From Sphingomonas sp. PP-CE-1A-559 (GTDB lineage: Bacteria; Pseudomonadota; Alphaproteobacteria; Sphingomonadales; Sphingomonadaceae): a stretch of 64,000 nt of DNA. The translations under genes and the position numbers were made by a program. Where the stretch lies: NCBI RefSeq assembly GCF_004340965.1, contig NZ_SLYA01000001.1, positions 186,001 to 250,000 on the forward strand, given 5' to 3'. Of the stretch, positions 9,222-17,256 are shown piece after piece. The number at the start of each line of letters is the position of its first letter. Position 1 is the first letter of the stretch. Below the pieces are notes generated by a model. That model saw only the letters and a program-made list of their open reading frames with translations, made no database searches and was not told where the DNA came from.

Positions 9222-9839
9222 ATGAATTTCAAGGCGTTAGCAGCGCGTTTTGCGCTGGTGGTATCGTGCGGCCTGATGACGGCCACCCCTGCTGCGGCTC
9301 AGTTCTGGCAGTGCGTGACGTTCGCCCGCTCGGTTTCGGGGATCGAAATCCGCGGCAACGCGAACACCTGGTGGAGCCAGGCCGAGGGTCGTTACGAGCG
9401 TGGCCACACCCCGAAGGCCGGCTCGGTCCTCGCCTTCTCGCCGACCTCGCGGATGCGCGTCGGCCATGTCGCGATGGTCTCGAAGGTCGTCAGCGACCGC
9501 GAAGTCCTCCTTACGCATGCCAACTGGTCGCGCCCCGGTGCGATCGAGACCAACGTCCGCGCGATCGACGTCTCGCCCGCCGGTGACTGGAGCATGGTCA
9601 AGGTCTGGTACGGCCCGCAGGGCGACCTCGGTACCTCGGCCTATCCGACCAAGGGTTTCATCTATTCGGGCCACGCGCCTGCTGGCGATACGCTCGATGC
9701 CCAGCCTTCGTACCAGATGGCGAGTGCGAGCCACACCGTTTCTGCAACGCAGCGCGCCAATGCTGCGCAGCTTGCGACGATCCAGCACGGCCCGACCGAT
9801 CCGCGCGGGATCTTTACGCTGGTAAACGAGGCGAACTGA
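9222..9839 (+). CDS. Secreted CHAP-domain peptidase/amidase
   Basis: A 205-residue protein with a signal peptide (about 1-26, ending ATPAAAQ) and a CHAP domain. The catalytic Cys is at residue 31 in FWQCVTFAR and the His is at 82 in RVGHVAM. CHAP proteins cleave peptidoglycan cross-links or glutathionylspermidine amide bonds; with a signal peptide, a role in wall turnover is most likely. The last ~60 residues are low complexity and rich in Ala, Ser and Thr. This architecture (signal peptide then a short CHAP domain starting almost at the mature end) is common in sphingomonads. It appears to be transcribed alone. Confidence 0.85.
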   Translation: MNFKALAARFALVVSCGLMTATPAAAQFWQCVTFARSVSGIEIRGNANTWWSQAEGRYERGHTPKAGSVLAFSPTSRMRVGHVAMVSKVVSDREVLLTHANWSRPGAIETNVRAIDVSPAGDWSMVKVWYGPQGDLGTSAYPTKGFIYSGHAPAGDTLDAQPSYQMASASHTVSATQRANAAQLATIQHGPTDPRGIFTLVNEAN

Positions 9840-9968
9840 GGTTTTTCCGTGCGGTGAAGTGCGGGGCTCGGTCCGGCATCCACGGCACTTGTTTTCTACG
9901 TCGTTAGTCTAGCGTTTAGCTACTGACCGCCCCCTGACAGTTAGGCGCCTCCACCTTTCCCCAAAGGC

Positions 9969-10076
9969 CACCTCCCCGGCGAAGGCCGGGGCCCAGTTGG
10001 AAAGGTCGCGGTAACAGACCGCCACCTTCGTTAGCCACGTCCCCCAACTGGACCCCGGCGTTCGCCGGGGTGGTGT
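9969..10076. repeat. Palindromic intergenic repeat, family A (copy 2)
   Basis: Arms with CCCCGGCGAAGGCCGGGG on the left and CCCCGGCGTTCGCCGGGG on the right surround a ~45-bp spacer, matching the copy at 1173-1278. It lies in the 374-bp gap between the CHAP gene and msrB, which are convergent. Besides this and the next repeat (10109-10165), I see nothing coding in the gap. Confidence 0.8.
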
Positions 10077-10108
10077 CTTCTGAGGGCGATCACTGCTCTG
10101 CCACCTTC

Positions 10109-10165
10109 TTGTTCTCCCGCGAAGGCGGGAGCCTAGTCTGGACCCCCGCCTTCGCGGGGGAACAC
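10109..10165. repeat. Palindromic intergenic repeat, family A-like short form
   Basis: GTTCTCCCGCGAAGGCGGGA is followed after a short spacer by CCCCCGCCTTCGCGGGGGAAC, a compact inverted repeat. It is related in layout (nested palindromes around a CGAAGG/CCTTCG core) to the family A element 30 bases upstream, but is shorter. It lies 49 bases from the msrB stop and may serve as its terminator. Confidence 0.7.
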
Positions 10166-10213
10166 TCTATTTGCTCAGCAGTGTTACGCGCCGCATACGT
10201 TCAATGAGCGCCC

Positions 10214-10702
10214 TCAAGCCGCCTTGAACGTCAGCGCGTCGCCATTCATGCAATAGCGTTTCCCCGTCGGCTTCGGACCATCGTCGAACACGTGCCCGAG
10301 ATGCCCGCCGCACCGCCGACAATGCACCTCGGTCCGCCCCATCCCCATTGTCGAATCCACCCGCGTCCGGACCGCATTCGGCAGTGGCTGCCAGAAGCTC
10401 GGCCAGCCTGTGCCGCTCTCGAACTTGGTCTTCGACGAGAAGTTCGGCAACGCACACCCGCCGCACGAGAAGATCCCCGCGCGATGCTCGCCGTTGAGCG
10501 GACTGGAATAGGGCACTTCCGTCGCTTCCTTGCGCAGCGTGTTGTACGCGTCGGGCGACAGCTTCTTGCGCCACTGCGCGTCGGTCAGCGTCACCTCGAA
10601 CCGCTCGGCAGCCTGCGCGGGTTGCGACGTGCATCCCCAGAGCGCGAAGCCGGCGACGCCTGCTCCGGCAAGCGTGAGGAAAGCGCGGCGGTCCTGGGTC
10701 AT
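10214..10702 (-). CDS. msrB: Peptide-methionine (R)-S-oxide reductase MsrB, Tat-type signal
   Basis: A 162-residue enzyme that reduces methionine-R-sulfoxide in proteins. The N-terminus QDRRAFLTLAGAG followed by a hydrophobic stretch resembles a twin-arginine or lipoprotein signal (a Cys follows in LWGCTSQ), so it is an exported form. The MsrB fold shows the structural zinc pairs CGGC and CRRCGG, and the catalytic Cys in RYCMN near the C-terminus. The start could be the ATG at 10712-10714; I prefer 10702 because GGAGA precedes it at good spacing. The short gap of 61 bases to the upstream P450 leaves open whether they share a transcript. Confidence 0.9.
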   Translation of the reverse strand: MTQDRRAFLTLAGAGVAGFALWGCTSQPAQAAERFEVTLTDAQWRKKLSPDAYNTLRKEATEVPYSSPLNGEHRAGIFSCGGCALPNFSSKTKFESGTGWPSFWQPLPNAVRTRVDSTMGMGRTEVHCRRCGGHLGHVFDDGPKPTGKRYCMNGDALTFKAA

Positions 10703-10763
10703 GTTCGTCTCCATGGTTCGGATATAGGTACGGTCGAACCACCCGATAAGGTTACGCCAAGCC

Positions 10764-12002
10764 TCAGTATTTGCTGATTTCCACTGGTAGCGTGCGATAG
10801 CCGTGGACGAAGCACGCGGCGACCCGCGTCGGTTCGGCCAGCACGTTGATGCGCATGCGGCGGGTCGCCATTTCCTCCAGCAGGATCGCGATCTGCATTT
10901 CGGCGAGACGCGCACCGACGCAGCGGTGGATGCCGTGGCCGAACGCCAGATGCCGCCGCGCGTTCGGGCGATCCACCACGATCGCGTCCGCATCGTCGCC
11001 GAACACGCTCTCGTCGCGGTTCGCCGAGATGTACCAGAGCGCGAGCTTGTCGCCCGCCTTGATCCGCTGGCCCATCAATTCCGCATCGGCGGTCGCGGTG
11101 CGGCGCATGTGTGCGAGTGGCGTCTGCCAGCGCAGAATCTCGCTCACCGCGTTGGGGATCAGCGTCGGGTCCGCTTCCAGCTTTGTGCGCGACTCGGGGA
11201 ACTTGTCGAGGCCGTAGGCGAGCGCGGACATCGAATTGCGCGTCGTGTCGTTGCCGCCGACGATCAGCAGGATGAGGTTCCCGATGAACTCGTTGTGATC
11301 CATGTGGCTCATCGCGTCCGAGTGGATCATCATCGAGATCAGGTCGGGCGTCGGCTCCTTGTCGATCTTCGCGTCCCACAAGCCTTTGAAATACGATCCA
11401 CATTCGAACATGTACGCGAGCCGCTGGCCGCGTAGCTCCTCGTTCTTGACGATCTCGATATCGCCTGCCCAGTCCGACCATAGGGTCAGCTTCCGTCGGT
11501 CCGCCCAAGGGAAGTCGAACAGGATCGCGAGCATCTGCGTGGTGAGTTCGATCGCGACGGTATCGACCCAGTCGAACGGCGTGTTCCACGGCAGGCTGTC
11601 GAGCATGTCTGCGGTACGCCTGCGGATATCGCCCGACATTCGCGTCATCTCGCTGGGGGTGAAGGCGGGTGCGACGGTGCGGCGCTGGCCGGTATGCACG
11701 GGGCGATCGCGCGCGATGAACATCGGCATGCGGACGTCGCGCTCGGCGACGAAATCGGCGATCGTGATCCCGCCCGCTTCGGAGGAGTAGAGGTCGGGGA
11801 GCGATTCGACCTCGACGATGCCCTTGTAGGTGGAGACCGACCAATAGGGGCCGTAGTCGGACTGCTCGACATAGTGGACGGGGGCCTCGGCGCGGAGTTG
11901 CGCGAACGGCGCCTGCCAGAGGTCGTCGCGGTAGAGTTCGGCGCGGCTCACGTCGAGTGGATCGACCGTCTGTTGCGCCACGTCTCTTACCAGAGTCGCC
12001 AT
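10764..12002 (-). CDS. Cytochrome P450, CYP153-like alkane/fatty-acid hydroxylase
   Basis: A 412-residue soluble bacterial P450. Heme ligand motif FGHGIHRCVGARLAE near residue 355, I-helix LIVGGNDTTRNS near 247 and the K-helix ExxR in EILRWQTP are all present. Long stretches, for example FGPYWSV-like DYGPYWSV, FDFPWADRRKL and RWQTPLAHMRRTA, match what I remember of the CYP153A family, which hydroxylates medium-chain alkanes and fatty acids at the terminal carbon. Class I members need a ferredoxin and ferredoxin reductase; neither is encoded next to it here, so partners must come from elsewhere in the genome. Subfamily assignment is from memory of motifs. Confidence 0.88.
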   Translation of the reverse strand: MATLVRDVAQQTVDPLDVSRAELYRDDLWQAPFAQLRAEAPVHYVEQSDYGPYWSVSTYKGIVEVESLPDLYSSEAGGITIADFVAERDVRMPMFIARDRPVHTGQRRTVAPAFTPSEMTRMSGDIRRRTADMLDSLPWNTPFDWVDTVAIELTTQMLAILFDFPWADRRKLTLWSDWAGDIEIVKNEELRGQRLAYMFECGSYFKGLWDAKIDKEPTPDLISMMIHSDAMSHMDHNEFIGNLILLIVGGNDTTRNSMSALAYGLDKFPESRTKLEADPTLIPNAVSEILRWQTPLAHMRRTATADAELMGQRIKAGDKLALWYISANRDESVFGDDADAIVVDRPNARRHLAFGHGIHRCVGARLAEMQIAILLEEMATRRMRINVLAEPTRVAACFVHGYRTLPVEISKY

Positions 12003-12063
12003 CGTTTCTCTCCCGTGTTTTGCCGCAGGAGAGGCTTTGCTGACACTTATGTCAATAGGCTCC

Positions 12064-12141
12064 GTTCTCCTGCGAACGCAGGAGTCCAGGACCGCGAGGG
12101 ATGGCGTTCGTTACCCTGGGCTCCTGCGTTCGCAGGAGAAC
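12064..12141. repeat. Palindromic intergenic repeat, family A-like (CTCCTGCGAACGCAGGAG)
   Basis: GTTCTCCTGCGAACGCAGGA and its inverted partner TCCTGCGTTCGCAGGAGAAC flank a ~24-bp spacer between the P450 and ABC permease genes. The layout matches the 10109-10165 element but the core differs. It sits 3 bases from the permease stop codon and could form its terminator. Confidence 0.75.
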
Positions 12142-12143
12142 AA

Positions 12144-13379
12144 TTAAGCGACTGCCTTGGCTTTGCGCCGCCAGAACGGCCTAGCACTTCCCGATTGCAG
12201 CACGCCGCGGCGGAACAGACGCGCCCCCACCGTTATAAAGATCGTCACCCACAGGGCCTGCCACCCGAGTGCGGCGACGTGTGGCCACAGTTCGGGCGAG
12301 TTTGCCGCGCGGCCGGCCATTGCGAATGGCGAGGAGAGGGGGAACAGTTCGGCGGCGGTGGCGAGCCAGCTTCCGGGGTGGGAGACCGCCGCGGAGGACA
12401 GTCCGAACATCGCGACCTGCAGGATCGTAATCGGCAGCGACAGCATCTGGATTTCGCGCATCGTCGTGGCCTGCGCGCCGACGCCGAGGAACACCGACCC
12501 GAGCAGCAGATACGCCATGCTGAAATACGCCGCGAACAGCAGCGCGAACATCGGCGCGCCCACCGCAGGTGTCAGGTCGCCCAGCGCGACCGCGGCGGCG
12601 GCGGGCATCAGCGACGTGATCTGCGTGACGACGGTGCCCCAGAACGCGACGAACAGCACCGCGACGCCGAACATCCCGATCAGCTTGCCGAAGAACACCG
12701 ACTCGAGCGGCACCGCGGCGGCGAGCACCTCGATCACCTTGTTGTTGCGCTCCTCGGCCATCGTTCCGACGACCTGGCCCGACAGGAACAGCGTCAGGAA
12801 GAAGATCCCGAACACCGCGAAGAACGCCGACTGGTGCTGGCCACCGACCGAGGTGGTCGAGCGCGTGACCTGCGTCTTGGTCGCGGCGATCGTCGGCAGC
12901 GTGCCGCCGAGTTTCTGCGCGGCCAGCGTCGTCTGTGCGAGCAGCCCGAGATAATCCGCCGAGCGACGCCCGCGCGGCCCGTACAGGATCTGCGGCGCAT
13001 TCAGCGGCCCGTACAGCACCGCGGACGCGTCGACATCCTTCGTCTCGAACGCCGCGCGCGCCTGCGCCGCGGGGTCGGCTTTGGGCGCGACGATCGACAG
13101 TTCGGGCGGGGCTTCCTCGTCGCGGAACATGCCGCGCAGGCGCTCGTCGGCGTCGTCGATCGGCCGCGCGGTGGCGGCGGAGACGATCGCGATGATCCGC
13201 GTCTTGTCCTGTGCGCCGCCGCTGACGCTCGCCGCGCCCAGTCCACCGATCGCGCCGAACGATCCCATGATGACCGGCGCGAACAGGAACAGCAGGAATA
13301 TCGGGGTGAACACCGTGGCGATGAAGTCGCGGCGCGCGATCGTGAACGTCTGGCGGAGAGTCCGGCGAAAACGGCTCAT
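12144..13379 (-). CDS. ABC-2 type exporter permease (NatB-like)
   Basis: A 411-residue integral membrane protein: one N-terminal helix (about 22-42), a large extracytoplasmic domain (about 45-185), then about five helices in the C-terminal half starting near SAFFAVFGIFFLTLFLSG. This is the ABC-2 layout of NatB and related Na+ or drug exporters. It overlaps the ATPase gene by 4 bases (ATGA), so the two are translationally coupled. The substrate is not shown by sequence. Confidence 0.85.
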   Translation of the reverse strand: MSRFRRTLRQTFTIARRDFIATVFTPIFLLFLFAPVIMGSFGAIGGLGAASVSGGAQDKTRIIAIVSAATARPIDDADERLRGMFRDEEAPPELSIVAPKADPAAQARAAFETKDVDASAVLYGPLNAPQILYGPRGRRSADYLGLLAQTTLAAQKLGGTLPTIAATKTQVTRSTTSVGGQHQSAFFAVFGIFFLTLFLSGQVVGTMAEERNNKVIEVLAAAVPLESVFFGKLIGMFGVAVLFVAFWGTVVTQITSLMPAAAAVALGDLTPAVGAPMFALLFAAYFSMAYLLLGSVFLGVGAQATTMREIQMLSLPITILQVAMFGLSSAAVSHPGSWLATAAELFPLSSPFAMAGRAANSPELWPHVAALGWQALWVTIFITVGARLFRRGVLQSGSARPFWRRKAKAVA

Positions 13380-14302
13380 GCCGCATTCTCCTTCGCGACG
13401 TCCGCATGCTGACCGACGATCCGGACGAACGCCTCGTGCAAGCCGGGCCGCTCGATCGACAGTCCCGAAATCCCGTATCCCGCGTCGATCAGTCTCACGA
13501 GCAAGCTCTCGATTCCTTCGTTCGGCAGCTCGAACCGCCAGCTATCCCCGTCCGCCACCGCATCCGCTGGCAACACACCGCGAACCGCCGGATCAGGCCG
13601 ATGCGGCGTATAATGCACCCGTTGCGGCAATATCCCCCGCGCATCGGCCACGGTACCTTCGAAGCGCCGCTTGCCGCCGGCGATGATCGCCAGCCGGTCG
13701 CACAGCCGCTCGGCATGGCTCATGATATGCGTCGAGAACAGGATCGTCGCGCCGCGGTCGCGTTCGTTGAGGATCAGCTTCTCCAGCCGCTCCTGGTTGA
13801 CCGGATCGAGCCCCGAAAACGGCTCGTCGAGCACCAGCAGGTCGGGCTGGTGCACGACCGAGCCGAGCAACTGCACCAGCTGTGCCATGCCCTTCGACAG
13901 CTTCCGGATCTTCTCGTCGACCGCATGGCCAAGTCCTGCCGCCTCCATCAGCACCACCGCCCGCTCGCGCCCGGTCTTCCAGTCGAGCCCGCGCAACGCT
14001 CCCAGGAACGCGATCGCCTCGCGCGCCTTCATCGCTGGATACAGCCCGCGCTCCTCGGGGAGATAGCCGACCCGGTCGCTCGCATCGCGCGGATTGTCGT
14101 AGCCGAGCAGCGTGCGGCTACCCTCGTCGGGCTCGATGATCCCGAGCAGCATGCGCAGCGTCGTCGTCTTGCCCGCGCCGTTCGGCCCGAGCACGCCGTA
14201 CACCGAGCCGCGTGGCACCATCATGTCCACCCCGTCGACCACGCGCCGATCGCCGAACCGCTTCACGATCCCGTTCGCGGTGACCGCCCATTCATCGTTC
14301 AC
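13376..14302 (-). CDS. ABC transporter ATP-binding protein (NatA-like)
   Basis: A 308-residue ATPase partner of the downstream permease. Walker A GPNGAGKTT, signature LSKGMAQ, Walker B LLVLDEP and the switch His in STHIMSH are intact, and a ~80-residue C-terminal extension typical of NatA and DrrA-like exporters (DUF4162) follows. A TTG at 14308 is in frame, but GGAGG lies only 4 bases before it; the GTG at 14302 has about 10 bases of spacing and is preferred, with some doubt. It is divergent from queG, with 44 bases between the starts. Confidence 0.87.
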   Translation of the reverse strand: MNDEWAVTANGIVKRFGDRRVVDGVDMMVPRGSVYGVLGPNGAGKTTTLRMLLGIIEPDEGSRTLLGYDNPRDASDRVGYLPEERGLYPAMKAREAIAFLGALRGLDWKTGRERAVVLMEAAGLGHAVDEKIRKLSKGMAQLVQLLGSVVHQPDLLVLDEPFSGLDPVNQERLEKLILNERDRGATILFSTHIMSHAERLCDRLAIIAGGKRRFEGTVADARGILPQRVHYTPHRPDPAVRGVLPADAVADGDSWRFELPNEGIESLLVRLIDAGYGISGLSIERPGLHEAFVRIVGQHADVAKENAA

Positions 14303-14346
14303 GCGCAATCTTCCTCCCGAGGGTGGCGTCGTGGTAGCGGGCGGAC

Positions 14347-15525
14347 GTGGCGCAAGACAAGCTGGAACACAGGCTCAAGGCCAAAGCGGCGGAACTGGGC
14401 TTCGTCGCGTGCGGGATCGCGCATGCAGGCGCGGCGCCGCGCGCGGGCGAACGGCTCCACCAGTGGCTCGCCGACGGGCGCCACGGCGACATGATCTGGA
14501 TGGAGGAGCGCAAGCACCACCGCGAAAGCCCCGCCGGCCTCTGGCCCGAAGTGCGCAGCGTCATCGCGCTCGGCATGAGCTATGCGCCAAAGGACGGTCC
14601 GTTGCGGCTCGCGGAGGAGGGCGGGGTGGGCCGGATCTCGGTCTATGCGCAGGGGCCGGATTATCACGACGTCGTGAAGCGGCAGTTGAAGGCGCTCGGG
14701 CGGTGGCTGGCGGCGGAAGCGGGGCGCGACTTGCCGCCGTTCGATTTGAAAGTCTTCGTCGACACTGCGCCGGTGATGGAAAAGCCGCTCGCCGAAGCCG
14801 CCGGGCTCGGCTGGCAGGGCAAGCACACCAATCTCGTCAGTCGCGAGCATGGCAGCTGGCTGTTCCTCGGCGCGATCTACACGACGCTCGATCTTGAACC
14901 CGACAAGGGCGGCGTCGACACCTGCGGCAGTTGCGACGCGTGCCAGACCGCATGCCCGACCGCGGCGTTCCCGCGGCCGTACCAGCTCGATGCGCGTCGC
15001 TGCATCTCCTACCTGACGATCGAGCATGCCGGCCCGATCCCGCACGAATTCCGCGCCGCGATCGGCAACCGCATCTATGGCTGCGACGATTGCCTGGCCG
15101 TCTGCCCCTGGAACAAGTTCGCTGCCGCGGCCAACGCGAACCTGGCGTTTCATCCTCGTGCGGAGTTGGTTGCGCCGGAACTTGCCGACATCCTGGCGCT
15201 GGACGATGCGAGCTTCCGCACGGTGTTCGCGGGCTCGCCGATCAAGCGCATCGGTCGTGCCAAGATGATCCGCAATGCCTTGATGGCGGCGGGGAACAGT
15301 AGCGATCCTGGCCTCGTCGAGGCCGTCGTCGAACTGTTGAGCGACGACTCGCCGGTCGTTCGGGGTGCGGCGATATGGGCATTGCGGAGACTGGATAGCG
15401 TGCGCTGGGGCAGCGAGCGCGGGCGTCGGTTGGCGGACGAGGGCGATCAGGGCGTGCTGGGTGAATGGGGGGCGGCCGCGGTCGATCGTGTCGCGCCTCT
15501 AGTCGAGCCACCCGCTGGCGAGTAA
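14347..15525 (+). CDS. queG: Epoxyqueuosine reductase QueG
   Basis: A 392-residue cobalamin- and iron-sulfur-dependent enzyme that makes the last step of queuosine synthesis on tRNA, reducing epoxyqueuosine. The DUF1730 domain occupies the N-terminal half (with VCGIAHAG-like FVACGIAHAG). Two 4Fe-4S clusters are shown by CGSCDACQTACPT and CDDCLAVCPWNKF, the latter with the VCPWN signature of the family. A C-terminal HEAT-like segment follows. The start is a GTG at 14347 without a strong ribosome site; no better start is available before the divergent ABC gene. Confidence 0.93.
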   Translation: MAQDKLEHRLKAKAAELGFVACGIAHAGAAPRAGERLHQWLADGRHGDMIWMEERKHHRESPAGLWPEVRSVIALGMSYAPKDGPLRLAEEGGVGRISVYAQGPDYHDVVKRQLKALGRWLAAEAGRDLPPFDLKVFVDTAPVMEKPLAEAAGLGWQGKHTNLVSREHGSWLFLGAIYTTLDLEPDKGGVDTCGSCDACQTACPTAAFPRPYQLDARRCISYLTIEHAGPIPHEFRAAIGNRIYGCDDCLAVCPWNKFAAAANANLAFHPRAELVAPELADILALDDASFRTVFAGSPIKRIGRAKMIRNALMAAGNSSDPGLVEAVVELLSDDSPVVRGAAIWALRRLDSVRWGSERGRRLADEGDQGVLGEWGAAAVDRVAPLVEPPAGE

Positions 15526-15543
15526 CCAAACGGGTTAATTACC

Positions 15544-15574
15544 TTGACATCGTCACGCTCGTCTGGCACATAAC
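15544..15574 (+). promoter_or_regulatory. Possible promoter upstream of the GTA remnant
   Basis: TTGACA at 15544-15549 is followed 19 bases later by CATAAC (or 18 bases by ACATAA) in the 179-bp gap before the small-terminase-like gene. The match to a housekeeping promoter is partial and spacing is long, so this is a weak call. Confidence 0.25.
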
Positions 15575-15704
15575 GGGAACATCGAAAACTAGCGAGTCGG
15601 GCCGGGCGGTCTGGCTCTGGAAGCCGGGACGATCGGGGCGGGAGCCTTAATCGTCGCCGGCTTTCTGCGTTTGGCGGTGCGGTGCAGGCAAGCGGGGGCG
15701 CGGC

Positions 15705-16400
15705 ATGGGGATCAAGAGCAAGGCGGCCGGGAACGCGAAGGTCGGCAGGATGGTCATCACGGGTGGGAAGAACCGGGTTCTTGTGGCCCGGAAACCCCGG
15801 GCGAAGGAATGGACACTCGAGCGGCAAGCCACGTTTCTCGAGGAATTGGCGATGACCGGCAACGTGACCACGTCTGTCGTCGTGGTGGGGATGTCGCTTG
15901 GCGGAGCCTATCACCGCCGCTCGCACGATCCTGCGTTTGCCGCAGCGTGGCAGGCGGCGTTGTCGCGCGGATATGACCGGTTGGAGGAACTGCTGTTGGC
16001 GACGTCGCTCGCCTCTCTGAATCGCGATGACGGGCGTCTTGGCGGGCAGGGCGACGACGACCCGAGCGATGGGGGTGTGGAGGCGCCCCGCAACGAGACG
16101 GTGGCGGTCGGCGACGCTGGTGCCGTCGGGGAGGCTGATGCCGTCGAAGACGCGGGTGCCGTCGAAGAAGGCGGCGGTGAAAAGCTCCGGGGCGGGGCTG
16201 CGGTGCCCGGTGCGGGGCTGATCAAGCTGTCGAGCGTGACGGCGATCCAGTTCGCGCTGGCGATGCTGAACCAGCATCGCGCGCGCGAGGCACGGGGGCG
16301 CCAGTCCAGCCAGACCTGTCGGGCGACATCGGTGGAGACCGATGCCGCATTGCTGAAGCTGCTGGACTCGCTGGCGCGGCGCCAGGCGCTCGCCTCTTGA
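15705..16400 (+). CDS. Small-terminase-like DNA-packaging protein (GTA g1-like)
   Basis: A 231-residue protein with no strong family I can name. Residues about 35-110 read as a helix-turn-helix module (EWTLERQATFLEELAMTG, then VGMSLGGAYHRRSHDPAF and AAWQAAL), as found in small terminase subunits that sit before the large terminase in GTA and phage clusters. The middle is a low-complexity Gly/Asp/Glu/Ala linker, and the end (TAIQFALAMLNQHRAREARG) is helical. It overlaps the terminase fragment by 3 bases (TTGA). A packaging role is inferred from position and the helix-turn-helix; the frame is intact. Confidence 0.6.
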   Translation: MGIKSKAAGNAKVGRMVITGGKNRVLVARKPRAKEWTLERQATFLEELAMTGNVTTSVVVVGMSLGGAYHRRSHDPAFAAAWQAALSRGYDRLEELLLATSLASLNRDDGRLGGQGDDDPSDGGVEAPRNETVAVGDAGAVGEADAVEDAGAVEEGGGEKLRGGAAVPGAGLIKLSSVTAIQFALAMLNQHRAREARGRQSSQTCRATSVETDAALLKLLDSLARRQALAS

Positions 16401-17086
16401 CGCGCTCGGGAAGCGGCGAAGGCGATCCGGGGGCGATCGGCCCGGCGCCGGTAGCCACGGTCGAACGCGACCTGGTGGCGGAGCTGGCCGACCTGCCGGT
16501 GGTGCACCGTGCCGGGATCATGCGGAAGCTGTCGGTCGGTCAACGCAACGAGTTGCGCGATCGGTGGCGGCATTGGGCGCATGACGGGCAATATCCACCC
16601 GAGGGCGACTGGCGGATCTGGCTGATCCGGGCGGGGCGCGGATTCGGCAAGACTCGGGCGGGCGCGGAGTGGGTGAGCCAGATCGCGCGCGACGATCCGA
16701 CCGCGCGGATCGCGCTGGTCGGGGCGACGATTGACGATGTGCGGCGCGTGATGGTGCAGGGCGAGAGCGGCTTGATCGCGGTGGCGCACGACAACGAGGC
16801 GCTGACGTGGCGCAGTGCGGTCGGCGAAGTGCATTTCGGCAATGGTGCGAAGGCCTATGCGTATTCGGCGGAGGCGCCGGAAGCGTTGCGTGGGCCCGAG
16901 CATGGCTGGGCGTGGTGCGACGAACTGGCGAAGTGGCGCTACGGCGATGCGACCTGGGACAATCTGATGATGGGCTTGCGGTTGGCTATTACCGTCAATG
17001 CGGCTGGTGGGAGTGTGCCTGGGGTGTTGGCGCAGTCGAGCCGGCAGGTGGCGAGAGCGGTGAAGGCGGCTTTGGCGGTGGAGTAA
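16397..17086 (+). pseudogene. GTA terminase large subunit N-terminus fused to tape-measure C-terminus
   Basis: The 229-residue open frame begins as the GTA terminase (g2) ATPase: Walker A-like RAGRGFGKTRAGAEW near residue 75 and Walker B-like WAWCDELAKW near 174. GTA terminases run to about 420 residues and carry a nuclease domain, which is absent. After WDNLMMGLRL (near 16980) the sequence no longer reads as terminase. The last ~35 residues, AITVNAAGGSVPGVLAQSSR and on to AVKAALAVE, look like the extreme C-terminus of the GTA tail tape-measure protein (g11), as I remember it from sphingomonads. One deletion joining g2 to g11 in frame would explain this and the missing portal, protease, capsid and tail genes. 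It starts at a TTG overlapping the previous stop. ATPase-only, so it is probably non-functional for packaging. Confidence 0.7.
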
Positions 17087-17092
17087 TGGCTT

Positions 17093-17240
17093 ACCCTCTC
17101 CCCTTGGGGGAGAGGGAAGGAGGAGCGCTTGCGACGGGAGGGTGAGGGGTGGTTGGGATTGGTGTCCTTAGCCTCACTCCCCTCTCCCTCCCACGCGCAA
17201 GGGCGCGCGGGCCCCTCCCTCTCCCCGTAGGGGCGAGGGA
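17093..17240. repeat. Palindromic intergenic repeat, family B (copy 2)
   Basis: This begins 6 bases after the fused terminase frame and ends 16 bases before the g12 start. Outer arms CCTCTCCCCTTGGGGGAGAGG and CCCTCTCCCC...GGGGCGAGGG and the inner TGAGGGGTGG / CCTCACTCCCC arms match the copies at 3635-3783 and 19223-19371. Its 3' half is almost identical to that of 19223-19371. Confidence 0.85.
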
Positions 17241-17256
17241 TAGTGAGGAGGATCTT

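Noticed and set aside
11694..13412. 572-codon open frame on the plus strand across the P450 and ABC permease genes
   Set aside because: Runs through two well-supported minus-strand genes and the palindrome between them; composition is that of an antisense shadow.
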